Assembly (NCBI GenBank): GCA_036927565.1
Contig: JAYESD010000001.1
Location: forward strand, 269,897,560-269,961,559
From: Tuctoria greenei
Taxonomy: Eukaryota > Streptophyta > Magnoliopsida > Poales > Poaceae
Reading direction: 5' to 3'
Length of the DNA stretch: 64,000 nt
A program made the position numbers and the translations under genes. Positions 43,736 through 54,864 of the stretch are shown here, piece after piece (the first letter of the stretch is position 1; each line of letters opens with the position of its first letter). The notes below the pieces were generated by a model. It searched no databases and was not told the DNA's origin. It was given only the letters and a program-made list of their open reading frames with translations.

Positions 43736-44230
43736 ATGGAGTTGGGTCTCCACAAGAGCCGCTTGAAGACCGAAGGTGACCTGAAGAAGGTCCGGGCCCT
43801 CATGGGGTGGTCCTCGGACTTCTTCAACCACCAGGTCCGCGCCAGTGGGGAGCTCCCGTTCGAGAAGGAGCACGCCGGCGACATGGTGTACTTCTCTGCG
43901 TACGCCATGGTGGGGTTGGTCCTGCCTTTTTCCTCCTTTTTCTTGATGCTGCTAGACTTCTATGGTCTGCAGCTATACCACCTTGGCCCCCACTCCATTC
44001 TTCTAGTGTCTGTCTTCGTCCACTTCTGCGGAATGGGGGTGGGCATCCCCCCTGCATTGAGCTTTTCCGGACCTTCTTCACCGTCCATACCACCGAAAGG
44101 GGTGATGAGTACCTTGGCTTCTACTACTTTGTGAAGCGCAAGAAGTGCCCAAGACAAAAAATGAAATTCACAAAAATTTGGATTTCATTCATCTGGAGAC
44201 AATGGATTACAAAATTCGGTGTTTGCGGAA
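43736..44230 (+). pseudogene. Antisense accessory gene of element F, truncated
   Basis: It starts MELGLHKSRLKTEGDLKK, opposite to element F. The first ~140 codons follow the family: MGWSSDFFNHQVRASGELPF, VYFSAYAMVG, then LLDFYGLQLYHLGPHSILL. A frameshift near 44035 changes frame before ELFRTFF. After VKRKKCP the sequence jumps straight to the gene's 3' tail (AAGACAAAAAATGAAATTC, found in C near 49,934), so about 3 kb of gene is deleted. Confidence 0.75.
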
Positions 44231-44231
44231 G

Positions 44232-45106
44232 TGTCGGTGGTTTTGATCCGGCAGATCTCCCGACACTACTAAAGTGTTTGCGGAGTTTGAAGTTCGGTGT
44301 GGGCGCGCGGAGATTCAAGAAGGTGAAGTGTAAAATGACACAGGAGACACGAAGATTTACGTGGTTCGGGCCGCCTGAGCGTAATACCCTACTCCACGGG
44401 GTGTGTTGGTGTTGTATTGGATGTATGAACTCAACGTGAGTTGAGAGTGCGCGATCAGATCAGGGCAGGTCAGATCAGTCCAGATCCGTCCTATGTATCG
44501 TCAGCCTGTCCTTTTATAGTACAAGGACAGGCCGTTACAAGTTGGCTTGGCCCGACATGTGGCCCTGGCGGTTACTAATATTTATACACATTTGATGCAC
44601 TTAATTACCCTTAATGACCGAGTTACAGGCTTTGACAACACCGTTACTGGTAATTAAGGTCGTCTGATCGTGTGTTATTAACATAGTATTAATAACACAT
44701 AATCGAGTCTTGAAGTCCTTGATTCCCCTTTGAAGATCCGGAGCCGTTGTGGAGTCTACTGGAGGTTTGAGGCTGAAGATCCGATGGTAGGACACGTGGA
44801 AGCTCCGGAGTATGCTGTGAGGAACAGATAGGTCCAGTGCCACCAGACACGTGTCAGTTCCGGAGCTTCCCTCAGTCTGGGGTTAGGTCCGGGGGTGCCG
44901 TTATGGTACATAGCCCAGAGCTTTCCCCTTGTGGGCGGTAGCTCCAGTTTGATGGTACACGTGGTGACCCTGGGGCTAACCATGTTGGGGAAGCGGGTCC
45001 GGTTATGTCTGACATGTGGGCCTCCGAAGGTCTTCAAATCAAGTAGATGACCTTTCCTTGAGATCTTTGCAATCTCAAGGGGTATACGGTACCCAGGGTA
45101 CTGACA
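44232..45106 (-). repeat. 5' LTR of element F
   Basis: An 875-bp partner of 42324-43198. TATAAAA (minus) at 44512-44518. On the minus strand, its inner edge is followed by CTTCCGCAAACACCG, not by a TGGCGC-type or TGGTATC-type primer site. Confidence 0.88.
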
Positions 45107-45111
45107 CATTC

Positions 45112-45878
45112 GTCATCGAGGTTCAACCTCTGCACCTCGCGTGCAACCAAGCGACGACACTTACATTCTCGTCAAAGTCGTCCAAATCGGTTCCGATGCC
45201 ACTCAGACCACTCATATATCGGGAGGTCTAAACGACAAATAGGAACTCACGCTCATCACTTTCCTCTGGGCTAATGTCGACGTGTTTGCCTAGCAACCGT
45301 CACAAATGCCTGGGATCCCTATGGAAGTGATTGAGCACAATCTGAAGATTTATCTCGACGCTCGGCCTGTACATCAGAAGCCTCAGAAGCAGTCAGTAGA
45401 GTGACAAAACTTCATACGTCAAGAAGTGAAGAAGTTGCTCGAAGCTGGATTCATCCGAGAAGTCTTCCACCCAAAATGGCTAGCAAACCCAGTCGTTGTA
45501 CCGAAGGCCTGCGAGAAGCTTCGGATGTGTATCGACTACACTACACTAAATAAGGCATGCCCAAAGGATCCATTCCCACTACCTAGAATAGATCAGATAG
45601 TGGATTCCACCTCCGAGTGTGAATTACTGTGTTTCCTAGATGCATATTGTGGGTATCATCAAATCATAATGTCTAGGGAAGATGAAGAACATACTTCCTT
45701 CATCACAGTAGATGGATTATATTGTTATACTGCCATGCCATTCAGTCTCAAAGACGTTGCTTCAACGTTTGTACGAGCTATGTACAAAACATTTGGAGAG
45801 CTCATTAGAGATGTAGTGGAAGTGTAAGTCAATGACATCGTCGTCAAAATCAAGAACAAGGAGTCATTCCTTGACACC
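45112..45878 (+). pseudogene. Element C reverse transcriptase
   Basis: Reads on from the protease after F. RT motifs: EVKKLLEAGFIREVFHPKWL, VVPKACEKLRMCIDYTTLNK, ACPKDPFPLPRIDQIVDST, HQIIMSREDEEHTSFIT and AMPFSLKDVASTFVRAMYK. The active-site box reads stop-V-N-D where YVDD is expected (TAA at about 45824, Asp to Asn), and another stop lies upstream in VE-stop-QNFIRQ. The enzyme is dead. Confidence 0.88.
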
Positions 45879-46970
45879 TTGCAAGCTGTCTTCGACAAGT
45901 TGCGAATCACACGCACGAAGATGAACCCGGACAAGTGTGTCTTCGGGGTTAGCTCCGGAAAGCTTCTTGGATTCTTGGTGAACCACCGAGGAATAGAAGC
46001 GAATCCGGCGAAGATTAAAGCTATTGAAGACATGCGGCCACCAGCCCGTATCAAGGACGTCCAGAAACTGACTAGATGTCTAGCTGCCCTCAGCCGGTTC
46101 ATCTCAAGACTGGCAGAACGGGTGCTACCCTTCTTCAAATTATTGAGGAAGTCCGGACCATTCCAATGGTCTGAAGAAATAGAAAAGGCTTTCCAAGATC
46201 TAAAGCATCTCCTTACCACTCTACCAACTTTGGTAGCTCCGAATCCTGGTGAGCCACTTCTGCTTTACATTTTGGCAACTAACGAAGTTGTCAGCATGGT
46301 CCTGGTTGCGGAAAGACCAGAACCATCTCCAGTTCAGAAAGCCAGACCCCTCTGGGAGGGTTCGGAGCTACCTGAAGGCGAGTCTGGGTCCCAGCTCCCA
46401 GACCTGGATCCTCAAAGCGAGACGCCAGAGGATCAACCTTCTTCAAGTGGAGGAGATGCTGTTGCTGAACAAGAACATCCGGATCCCTCCGGGAAGGTCC
46501 GGATCACTTTAGAAGAAGCTCCAGGTTCTTCAAGAAAGAACCTGGAGGTCCTCGAAGAAGGTCCAGACCCCTCCGGGAGGGTCTGTGTTGATGAGGAGGA
46601 AGCTCCGGGCCCCTCCGGGAGGGTCCAGACAGTCCAACGCCCAGTGTACTTTATCAGTGAAGTACTCCATGACGCCAAGACTCGGTACCTGGAGGTGAAT
46701 AAGCTGCTCTACGCAGTTCTCATTGCCTCTAGGGTGCTTTGTCACTACTTCCAAGCTCACAAGATTTCAGTAGTAACCTCTTATCCACTGCATGCAATCT
46801 TGCATAACCCAAATTCTACTGGGAACATTGCAAAGTGGGCAGCGAAATTGGCCTAGTTCGATCTTGAATTCGTCCCAAGACAAGCGATAAAGAGTCAAGT
46901 ATTGGCGGACTTCGTGGTGGAATGGACCCCCTCTCCATCAAATCCTAGGGGCCCTAGTGAGCAGAAGCCG
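45879..46970 (+). pseudogene. Element C RT connection and first RNase H with an inserted repeat segment
   Basis: RT thumb and connection (MNPDKCVFGVSSGKLLGFLV, KAIEDMRPPARIKDVQKL, FFKLLRKSGPFQWSEE), then the RNase H fold (LLLYILATNEVVSMVLV ... RPVYFISEVLHDAKTRYLEV). Between VLVAER and VQRPVYF about 105 residues (nt 46317-46631) are inserted. They are acidic and Pro/Ser-rich, with repeated DPSGKV/DPSGRV/GPSGRV. Element G carries the same kind of insert. A TAG at 46854 interrupts before FDLEFVPRQAIKSQVLADF. Confidence 0.82.
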
Positions 46971-46999
46971 GAACCCAAGGTTCCGGTCTTCACCGAGCC

Positions 47000-47416
47000 T
47001 CACTAGACTCTCTACTTCAACGGCTCTGTGCAGAAGTAGGGGGCTGGAGATGGAGTCCTTCTCCTTGCTCAGACTGGGGAGAAGGTCAAATACATGGTTC
47101 ACCTTGACTTCAAGGCGACCAACAACATGGAGGAGTATGAAGCACTAATCTATGAGCTCAGGGTGGCACTATCATATGGTGTCAAGCAGCTGTTGGTAAA
47201 GGGTGACTCGCAACTCATAATAAAACAAGTCAAAGGTGAATGCTGCAGCAACAACCCACACCAAGCTGCATATCTACTTGAAGTCCAGAAGCTTCAGAAG
47301 GACTTCGACGTCCTGGATCTTTGCCATGTCCAACGTCTCAACAATGCTGAAGCCGATGAACTCTCGACGAAAGCTTCAACCGGAGCTCTGGCTCCAGACG
47401 GAACCTTCGTCTGAAG
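47000..47416 (+). pseudogene. Element C second (archaeal-type) RNase H
   Basis: A separate RNase H (RVT_3-like) before integrase is a Tat hallmark. Motifs: LYFNGS (first catalytic Asp replaced by Asn), NNMEEYEALIYELR (catalytic Glu), VKGDSQLIIKQVKGE (Asp) and NNAEADELSTKAS (Asp). A TAG at 47037 interrupts after SVQK. Ends at TGA 47412-47414. Confidence 0.8.
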
Positions 47417-48830
47417 ATTGTCAAGACCAACAGCTTAGCATGCCGAACTGAGCGAAGGGAGCGAGACCAGCACCTCGAAGCTGGTGGTCCCGATGGCCCT
47501 GTTACCATGGCGTCCATCAAGGGTCGTAGGTGCTGTAGGAAGCTCCGAGCAACCCATCAAACAAGACTCAAATGCTCAAGTTAGCTTCGATGCATGGATC
47601 TCGAAGATCCGGAGCTACTTGAAAGACAACTTCCTTCCTGAAGATAATGTATCTGCTGACCGGATAGTCAGATTGGCTAAAAGATACACACTGGTAAAAG
47701 GGGATCTCTACCAGCGTGGTGCCAACGGCGTCCTAATGCGGTGCATTACAAGGGAAGAAGGTTGCGAGCTCCTCGCAAAAATCCATGGAGGCGAGTGTGG
47801 GAACCACGCGTCTTTCCACACGTTGGTCGGTAAAGCCTTCCGACATGGTTTTTACTGGCCTACAGCACTCCAGGATGCAACTGAGCTAGTGAAGAAATGT
47901 GAAGCATGCCAGTTTCATGCGAAGCAAATTCACACACCAGCTCAACCCTTACAAATGATATCTCCTACATGGACATTCGCTGTGTGGGGGATGGATATCT
48001 TGGGACCTTTCCCAAGAGCCGTCGGGGGTTACAAGTTCCTGTATGTCGCCATTGACAAGTTCACCAAGTGCCCGAAAACAACTCCAGTTGTGAAAATAAA
48101 CAAGCAATCAGCTATCAACTTCTTGCAGTCCATAATATGCAGATTTGGAGTCCCAAACAAGATCATAACTGATAACGGGGCCCAATTCACAAGTTCTGCA
48201 TTCCAAGGATATTGCGAAGACCTCAACATCCAAGTCAGCTATGCTTCTGTAGCTCACCCGGCAAGCAATGGCCAAGTTGAGAGAGCAAATGCAGAAATCC
48301 TAAAAGGACTCAAGACACGCACATATGAGCGCCTGAAAAAACATGGAGCCAACTGGATTGAAGAGCTTCCGCCCACCTTGTGGGCAAACAGGACAACTCC
48401 AAATCGGTCAACTGGAGAGACACCCTTCTTCCTGGTGTACGGAGCTAAAGTAGTCCTTCCTCCGGAAATCACCTTGGGGTCACTCCGGGTCCGAACCTTC
48501 GACGAAGCCACGCAGGACCAGCTCCAACGTGAAGACCTTGACCTCGTTGAAGAGGGAAGGTGCCGAGCAGTTGTTCGAAATGCACGATGCCACCAAGCAC
48601 TCCGGCGCTATCACCAAAGGCATGTGCATAACCGATAGCTCGAGGAAGGCGATCTGGTTCTACGGAGAATACAAACTTGAGAAGGGTTAAACAAACTTTC
48701 CCCCAGCTGGGAAGGACCCTTTCGAGTGATCAAAGTATCCCGTCCCGGATGCGTTCACTTGGCAACTGAGGATGGGACACCGCTCTCTAGTCCTTAGAAC
48801 ATTGAGCACCTCTGTAAGTTCTACGCTTAA
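47417..48830 (+). pseudogene. Element C integrase
   Basis: Main open part 47484-48638. Zinc finger: HGGECGNHASFHT ... CEACQFHAK. Core: WGMDILGPF, ITDNGAQF and SNGQVERAN give the D, D, E residues. Then TPFFLVYGAKVVLPPEI. A TAG at 48636 precedes LEEGDLVLRRIQ; further stops interrupt the C-terminal SWEGPFRVIKV and HLCKFYA, ending TAA at 48828. Confidence 0.85.
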
Positions 48831-50043
48831 TATCACGGAGGTGAGTCTGTAATTACATGTGATGTATGTTATAGCGTCATTATACAGAGTCGGGTAGCTC
48901 CTCTAGGAGAACAGCCGGACCTTTCCCGAAAGGTCCGCAAAGTTCAGGCAACACTTGTCAGAGTCTCAGAGCTAAAAGTGTAGCTAGCTACCTTGGGTCA
49001 AACGAGACACGCAACACATTTAGCCTGGTTCCGTACCCTAAGAGTGTACTTGTTTCCCCTGTACCCCGAACCTATAATGAAAGACATCATTATGTGAAAA
49101 CAGACTCCATGTGCATTTATTTTGTACAGACTCAATATTTTTATTTTTCTCTTTCTTGTATATAACAAAGTTGTGCAATTCTCAAGAAACTTTAGCTCGA
49201 GCAATTCATGTATAATTCAAGTGGCATTGTTAATTCTTCCGGGTCTAAACATTGTTGAATGGCGTACTCACCTGAATGCCGCCAAGCCAATCTAGGTCCG
49301 GAGTGTGCTATCGACTTAGCCTGGTCCTGCACCCTAAGTACACCACTCTACCTACACCCCGGCAGGCCGAAGTAAGGCGAGTCCAGAAATGATCGGACCT
49401 GAAGAAAACAAGCCAATGCACTTGAATGTATATAGAATTGCGTTCGACCTAAAGGTTCGGGAATAATAAGCCGCAAACGAGTTATAGATGAAAAATGGAT
49501 TTTACTATTTTTTTTGACTTAAGTGTGCAGGAAAAATAAAGATCTCATGATGATAGTGGATGAAGCCGGAGCTATCAAAGCTCCGCCACCCCCTAAGGTG
49601 GTCCGCTGTCGATGTTTCAAACATTGATAGCAGGCGTCGCCGGAGCTGCCAAGTTCTGGCAAATCCAGGGGGCCAGTCGTCAACGTTAAGAAAAGATGGT
49701 GGGAGGACACCCCAATGGGGTCTGCTGCCAACGCTCCACGTGTTGACAGTGGGCGCTGCCGGAGCTACTAAGCTCCGACAACCTTAGGGGGCCCTACTAT
49801 CGACGACTTCAGACCTACAAACTACAAGTTCGAAGCACGCAAGTCTTCAACAAAATGTCACATTCCTCTTGGTACATGTTCACAATCAAATTGTGTACAT
49901 CTACCAGGGGGCCAAGTGGGACAAAGGTGTTGAAGACAAAAAATGAAATTCATAATTCTTGGATTTCATTCATCTGAGGACAAGAGATTACAAAATTAAG
50001 GAATGGAAGAGAAGATACAAGTGGAAGATACAAAGAGAAAGTC
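48831..50043. other. Element C spacer between integrase and antisense gene
   Basis: Non-coding. It contains three related segments beginning GCCGGAGCT at about 49566, 49651 and 49761, two of which hold the hairpin-capable CGGAGCT...AAGCTCCG. The stretch near 49,934-50,000 matches the tail kept in element F. Confidence 0.65.
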
Positions 50044-53000
50044 CTAAGTCCTATGGAAGAATGAGGCGACCTTCTGGGCAACCTCCGACATGCTGGCCTT
50101 GGCGGCATCTCCCTCTCCGTCGATGGGACCTTCGAGCATCGGGTCTAGTGGGAAATGAGGATCCCAGCTTGTATAGCACATTAGCATGTACTCTGTGACG
50201 TTCTTCGCCAGGGATTGTCCTTCAGTTTCCAATTTGTCCACGATGACATCGCCCATCTTGTTGAGTTTGCTGCCCGCCAAGCTCAACGCCTTCAACACTA
50301 GGTCCAGCTTCGGCTCTGGGTCGTAAGGACGCACGGGACTAAAACCCGGCAGCGTCAGCGCGTCATTGGCATTGCCCAATAAGTCCCAAACTTGTTGGGA
50401 CTCCGCAGCCTTGAGCCTCACACCTCTTCCAAGGACCTCTTGGTCGTCGCAAGCTCCAAATCCTCCCGGGCAAGGCGCTCGACCTCTTTGGCGTGCTGCT
50501 GAATCTTTTCAGCAACTTGCCTTTCGAGTTTGCCAAGCTCCTCTTCCCGTATGTGGATCTTGTTCCGACGATCGACTAGGTCTTTCTCCCATCCCCGCAC
50601 TTTCTTCTCCCTGGCAGCAATTTCATTCTCCCTCTTGGTGAGGTAATGTCCCTGCTGCCAGGCCTTCTTCTCCTCTTTCTCGCAGAGCTCCTCCAACTTC
50701 TTGGTGCGCTCCGCGAGGCTCTTGTCACCCAGAGCCAGCCTCTGAGCAAGCTCCGCCTCCCCCTTCACGAGGTCATCACGCAGCTCCAGGAGTTTTTGCT
50801 CTTCATCTTCGAGCTTTTTCTCCCTCTCCTCAAGATCCTCCCGGTGCTTTACGAGGCTGTCGTGGATGGCGCTGAGCTTCTCCTGGCGATCATTCGATAA
50901 TTTATTAGCAGCCACGACCTGTTCATGGATGGCCCGGGACTGGTTGTTGAGGGATCACACTATGCTTTCCCTCTCATCCAGCAGCTGACCCCAGTACTCC
51001 AACCGGGCCTTCTCCCTTTTCACCCACTCCTTGTCATCGGCCAACCTTGTCTGCACCAGCTTGGTCTCGAATTGGAGCTGGTTGCGCCACCTCCTAAGGG
51101 TTTGGTGCTCCTCCTCGAGAGCCTTGCTGTCGTGGTAAAAGGCCAGCTCAACCTGACGAAGGCTGGAGTAGTCGTTGTCGATGTATAACGACAAGGGGAT
51201 TTGCTCCAAACCTGCCGGGGTCCTCTCCGCTGGCTCCAGCGGGTTCTACGTAACAAAAATCAGGTCCCACTCTACAAGAGCAGTCCCCTGAGCTTTCGCG
51301 GCACTAGGGCCGTCCTCTGGTATAGCCTCAGCCACCATCGAGGAAGGTCCTGCAATGGAAGTTTCTACCTTCGGAGTCGGCTCCGAAGGTCCTGGCGCCA
51401 GGTCATCAGCAACTGGTCCCTCAGGCGGGGGACCGACAACTTCATCTTGGCACTCTTCCTCAGGCGCGGGCACCTCCGCAACCACCACCTCTGGGGCAGG
51501 CGTTGAAGATTTGGCCGGAGCTGAGGCCACTTCCGGCTCCGGAGCCGGTGCCTCCTCCGCCGCCAGTTCAGGCGCCTGCGCTTTGACCTCTAATGGTTTA
51601 GGGGCCGGCACCTCTGCGATAGCCGGCTCAGGCGTCGAAACTTCATAAACCACCGGCTCCACCGCCGGGGCTTCGACAACATCCGGCTCTAGGGCCAGAA
51701 CAGCAACTACCTCCGGCTCTGAGGCTGGAGTATCCATCATCACAACATCCAAAACTGGAGCTTCAACCTCCGGAGCTGGTGCCGCTGGTACATATTCATT
51801 CCCGTGGTCCGGCGCTACCACGGGAGCATCAGGGGATGACTCGAGGTGAAGGACCACGACAGCTGCCGCCGGAGCTGCCGCGACCTCACCCACCACCTGG
51901 GGCGGCGCTGGAAATCGAGCTGGAGCCTCCGCCTGCACAACATCAGCCGCTGTTGCAGGAACCAAAGCTTCAACCCCTTTTTTGGGTACCCTGTGGATGA
52001 AGGACGAAGAAACTCAAAATATGATTACAACAAAAACAATCAACTGAGGTAAAAAATCAAATTTACTTTGGAAGGCTTCCGCTCCAGCTAGCGCGGAACC
52101 TCTTCACCGGACGCTTAGGACCAGACCCTGTCGCCACTGGCGTAGTAGCTTCGGAAGGCTCCCCAGAGCTTGCTGCCGCTGTCAGCAACGTCTTAGTTGA
52201 GGCCCCCCCTCGACTGAGAAGGACCCTTGGACCTAGAGCCCTTAGCTGGCACTGGTATCGGAGTCACATGGCCGGAGCTGACTTCCCGAGGAGACGTTGC
52301 TATTGGAGTGGTTGTCGCCGTCGAAGACCTCCCCCGCTGGGGAGAAGGAGCTATCGTGGAAGGAGCAGGTCTGACGGACCCCCCGTCAGAGTGCTTCAAC
52401 TTCCTCTTACGGCTCGAGGGCTCGGCCAACTCTTTGCTCTTGCCCACGACTTCAACTCCCTATCTCGGGACAGGAGCAGGTCCACCCTCGGAAGCTCCGA
52501 GGATCGACAGCTTGGTGGTCGAACGCCTCTTAACTTCACCGAGGTCGTTAAGCACCGGCATCTTCCGCTGGAGCTCCCTGCTGAACTCCACCTCCATGTT
52601 CAGAGGGAGGAAAGCCGCCGGAGGAGTCAAGTCATCTCCCTCGACGTCGATGCTGTGCTGGAACTTCTTGAGATGAAGCTCCAAAGTTGCGCCTTCCAGG
52701 TTGGACTTCAAACAGGTCTCGATCCGGTCGTCATCCATCACGCTGTTGAGGGCCCAAGCGAGCTTCTCCCTCTTCTTCAGTGGAGCCCACCTATTGACCA
52801 GGAAGTTGTAGAAGACCGCCTGAGGAGTCATCGCTCCTTCCACACATTGGCGGATCCTGGTGAGGGCAGGGTTGAAGGCGTCTGATAGCACCGTAACTTC
52901 GCTCCAAGCTTCAGTGTCGACATTGGGGAGGCCTTCAGGCAGCTCCAGCTTCTCGTGCTCCTCTGCCATGATGACAATCCAATCCTTATTCTAGTCGTTC

Positions 53001-53449
53001 CACTTGCCAGAAGGGAACGACCTCAAGTACTTGTACGGGCACTTCTTGCGCTTCACAAAATAGTAGAAGCCAAGGTACTCGTTACTCTTGCCGTTGGTGT
53101 GGATGGTGAAGAAGGTGCGGAGGAGCTCGACGTAGGGGGGAATACCCACCCACATCTCGCAGAAGTGGACAAAGGTCGACACCAGAAGAATGGAGTGGGG
53201 GCCAAGGTGGTACAGCTGCAGACCATAGAAGTCTAACAACACCAAGAGAAAGGTGGAGAAAGGTGGGATCAGTCCCACCATGGCGTACGCGGAGAAGTAC
53301 ACCATGTAGCCGGCGCGCTCCTTTTTGAACGGGAGCTTGCTGGCGCAGACCACGTGGTTGAAGGAGTCACTGGTCCACCCCATGTAGGTCCGGACCTTCT
53401 TCAAATCACCATCGGTCGTCAGACGGCTCTTGCGGAGACCCAACTCCAT
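50044..53449 (-). pseudogene. Antisense accessory gene of element C, intron-containing
   Basis: It runs opposite to gag-pol. It starts MELGLRKSRLTTDGDLKK at 53449. Exon 1 has the Transposase_28-like block (LLDFYGLQLYHLGPHSILL, ELLRTFF), then GKWND, TAG at about 52991, NKDWIV and the LELPEGLPNVDTEAW stretch, with another TAG at about 52460. A run of seven G near 52205 shifts the frame. A GT-AG intron, 51991-52066, joins SGSLPK to VPKKGVEAL in frame. Exon 2 encodes Ala/Pro/Glu/Val-rich repeats (51246-51965), then Glu/Lys/Arg-rich coiled-coil (50418-51209) and a C-terminal helix region to 50044. Tat elements such as maize Grande are known to carry an antisense gene here. Role unknown. Confidence 0.72.
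51991..52066 (-). other. Intron of the element C antisense gene
   Basis: On the minus strand CCAAA|GTAAATTTG begins and TTCATCCACAG|GGTACC ends a 76-bp AT-rich segment. Removing it keeps one open frame across both sides, whereas the unspliced reading meets stops. Confidence 0.6.
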
Positions 53450-53987
53450 CGCAACACGGTGGGGCGAGAGAAGAAGAGCAAGCAAAAACTTGGAGGATTC
53501 AAGCACAAGTTCAAATGAAGGCACAAGGAATCCCCAAACGGTGCACGCTTTCCTTCTTAAGTAAGCCCTCGTAACGATTGGATGGAAACCGCAGAGGAGC
53601 CGACGATACAGTTCAAAAACTTCACCCTGCCAATGACAAGGGGGCCCGGGGCCACCCTGAGGATCAAGTTGAGGTCCTTACCCCAGGCGAACAGTTGTCA
53701 TCATGAGAGGCGGGAAACCCGAAGGCGGCGGCCTGACAGGGCACGCGGAACCGATACGGTTTTCGTATTGGGAACCGGCGACCTTCAATTGCGTGAGATC
53801 CGCACGCGCATATCTCATCTGCCGCATCCTGAAGGCACCACGCGGCGGTGGTTTAACTGCGAACCACCACCTCAACGGCACATCCAAAGACCCTTGAAGA
53901 CTTGGCATGGAAATCAAAAGATGGACCCACCTCCGGCAGAATGACTTCATCCAAAAGGTCTCTCCCAGAGGTGGGCCCAGGGGCCAC
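53450..53987 (+). other. Element C 3' internal non-coding region with polypurine tract
   Basis: No supported frame. It matches the equivalent part of element F (43,199-43,735, reverse) and of 634-836. It ends in GGTGGGCCCAGGGGCCAC just before the 3' LTR, the probable plus-strand primer site. Confidence 0.65.
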
Positions 53988-54859
53988 TATCGGTACCCTA
54001 CGTACCGAATACCCCTTGGGACCGCAAAAAGAACAAAGGAACTCCACCCATCAGTGTTGAAGACCTCTGAAGACCCCACGTGTCACTCGGAACCGGACGT
54101 GCCTCCCTTCTATAGTTAGTCTCAGTGCCGCCACGTGTATCATTAAACCGGAGCTACATCCGACGCATGGGGAAGCTCCAGACTAGATACCTGTGTGGCA
54201 CCCCCGGACCTAACCCCCGACAGAGGGAAGCTCCACTACTGACACGTGTACAACAACACCAAACCTACTCGTCCAAGACAGTAAGCTCCGGAGCTACCAC
54301 GTGTCCAACCGCCGGACCTTCAACCTCAACAGGTAGAGTGGTAGACTTCCAACAACTCGGACCTTCAAGGACAATTAAAGACTTCAAGACCCAATTAAGT
54401 GTCATTAATGCTATCTTAATGACACACGATCGGAGGGCCCTTAATACCAGTAACGCCACTGTCAAGGCGCGTTACCGTACTATTAAGGGTAATTAAGTAG
54501 ATTAATTGTGTATTAAGCATCAGTAACCACCAGGGCCACATGTCGGGCCAGGCTAACGATGTAACAACCAGTCCTTGTACTATAAAAGGACTGGTCGAGC
54601 GATACACAGGGAGAGACTTCCAGACACGCCCATAGACACGCTCAAGGCACTCTAGTCTCTGACACTCTAGTGCTCAGACGCTCAATACAACAGCAACACA
54701 CCCGTGGAGTAGGGCATTACGCTCAGGCGGCCCGAACCACGTAAACCTCGTGTCAACTTGCCATCTTGTTCTGAATCTCTGCGTGCCCATAACCAAACTA
54801 CAAACTCCGCGGGCTGCCCACGGTAGTACCAGGAGAATTGCCGGAATCACACTCTGACA
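53988..54859 (+). repeat. 3' LTR of element C
   Basis: An 872-bp partner of 27015-27883. The first dinucleotide is TA rather than TG, a single change at the terminus. TATAAAAGG at 54581-54589. It ends CTCTGACA and is followed by the target duplication TATGC. Confidence 0.9.
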
Positions 54860-54864
54860 TATGC

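Larger units (their letters stand above)
42324..45106 (-). mobile_element. Element F: internally deleted Tat element inserted in C
   Basis: Two 875-bp LTRs (42324-43198 and 44232-45106) surround only 1033 bp. The perfect duplication CATTC lies at 42319-42323 and 45107-45111. The purine-rich GGCCTAGGGGGCCAC next to 43199 (minus sense) marks the 3' side, so the element is on the minus strand. The inner sequence holds only the start and tail of the antisense gene. Gag, pol and any recognisable primer site are gone. It is a Tat relative of C and G. Confidence 0.88.
27015..54859 (+). mobile_element. Element C: Tat-lineage Ty3/gypsy retrotransposon carrying two nested elements
   Basis: The LTRs are 869 and 872 bp, and the perfect duplication TATGC lies at 27010-27014 and 54860-54864. 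Without nested elements D and F it is about 12.9 kb. Order: gag, protease, RT, RNase H, second RNase H (archaeal type), integrase, non-coding spacer, antisense intron-containing gene, PPT, LTR. A second RNase H and an antisense gene after pol are Tat traits (family knowledge). Several stops and frameshifts inactivate it. It interrupts the integrase of copia E. Confidence 0.9.

Noticed and set aside
43700..44439. Plus-strand frames that look like a host gene
   Set aside because: The MELGL protein is the antisense gene of retroelement F; the same protein occurs at two other places inside Tat elements.
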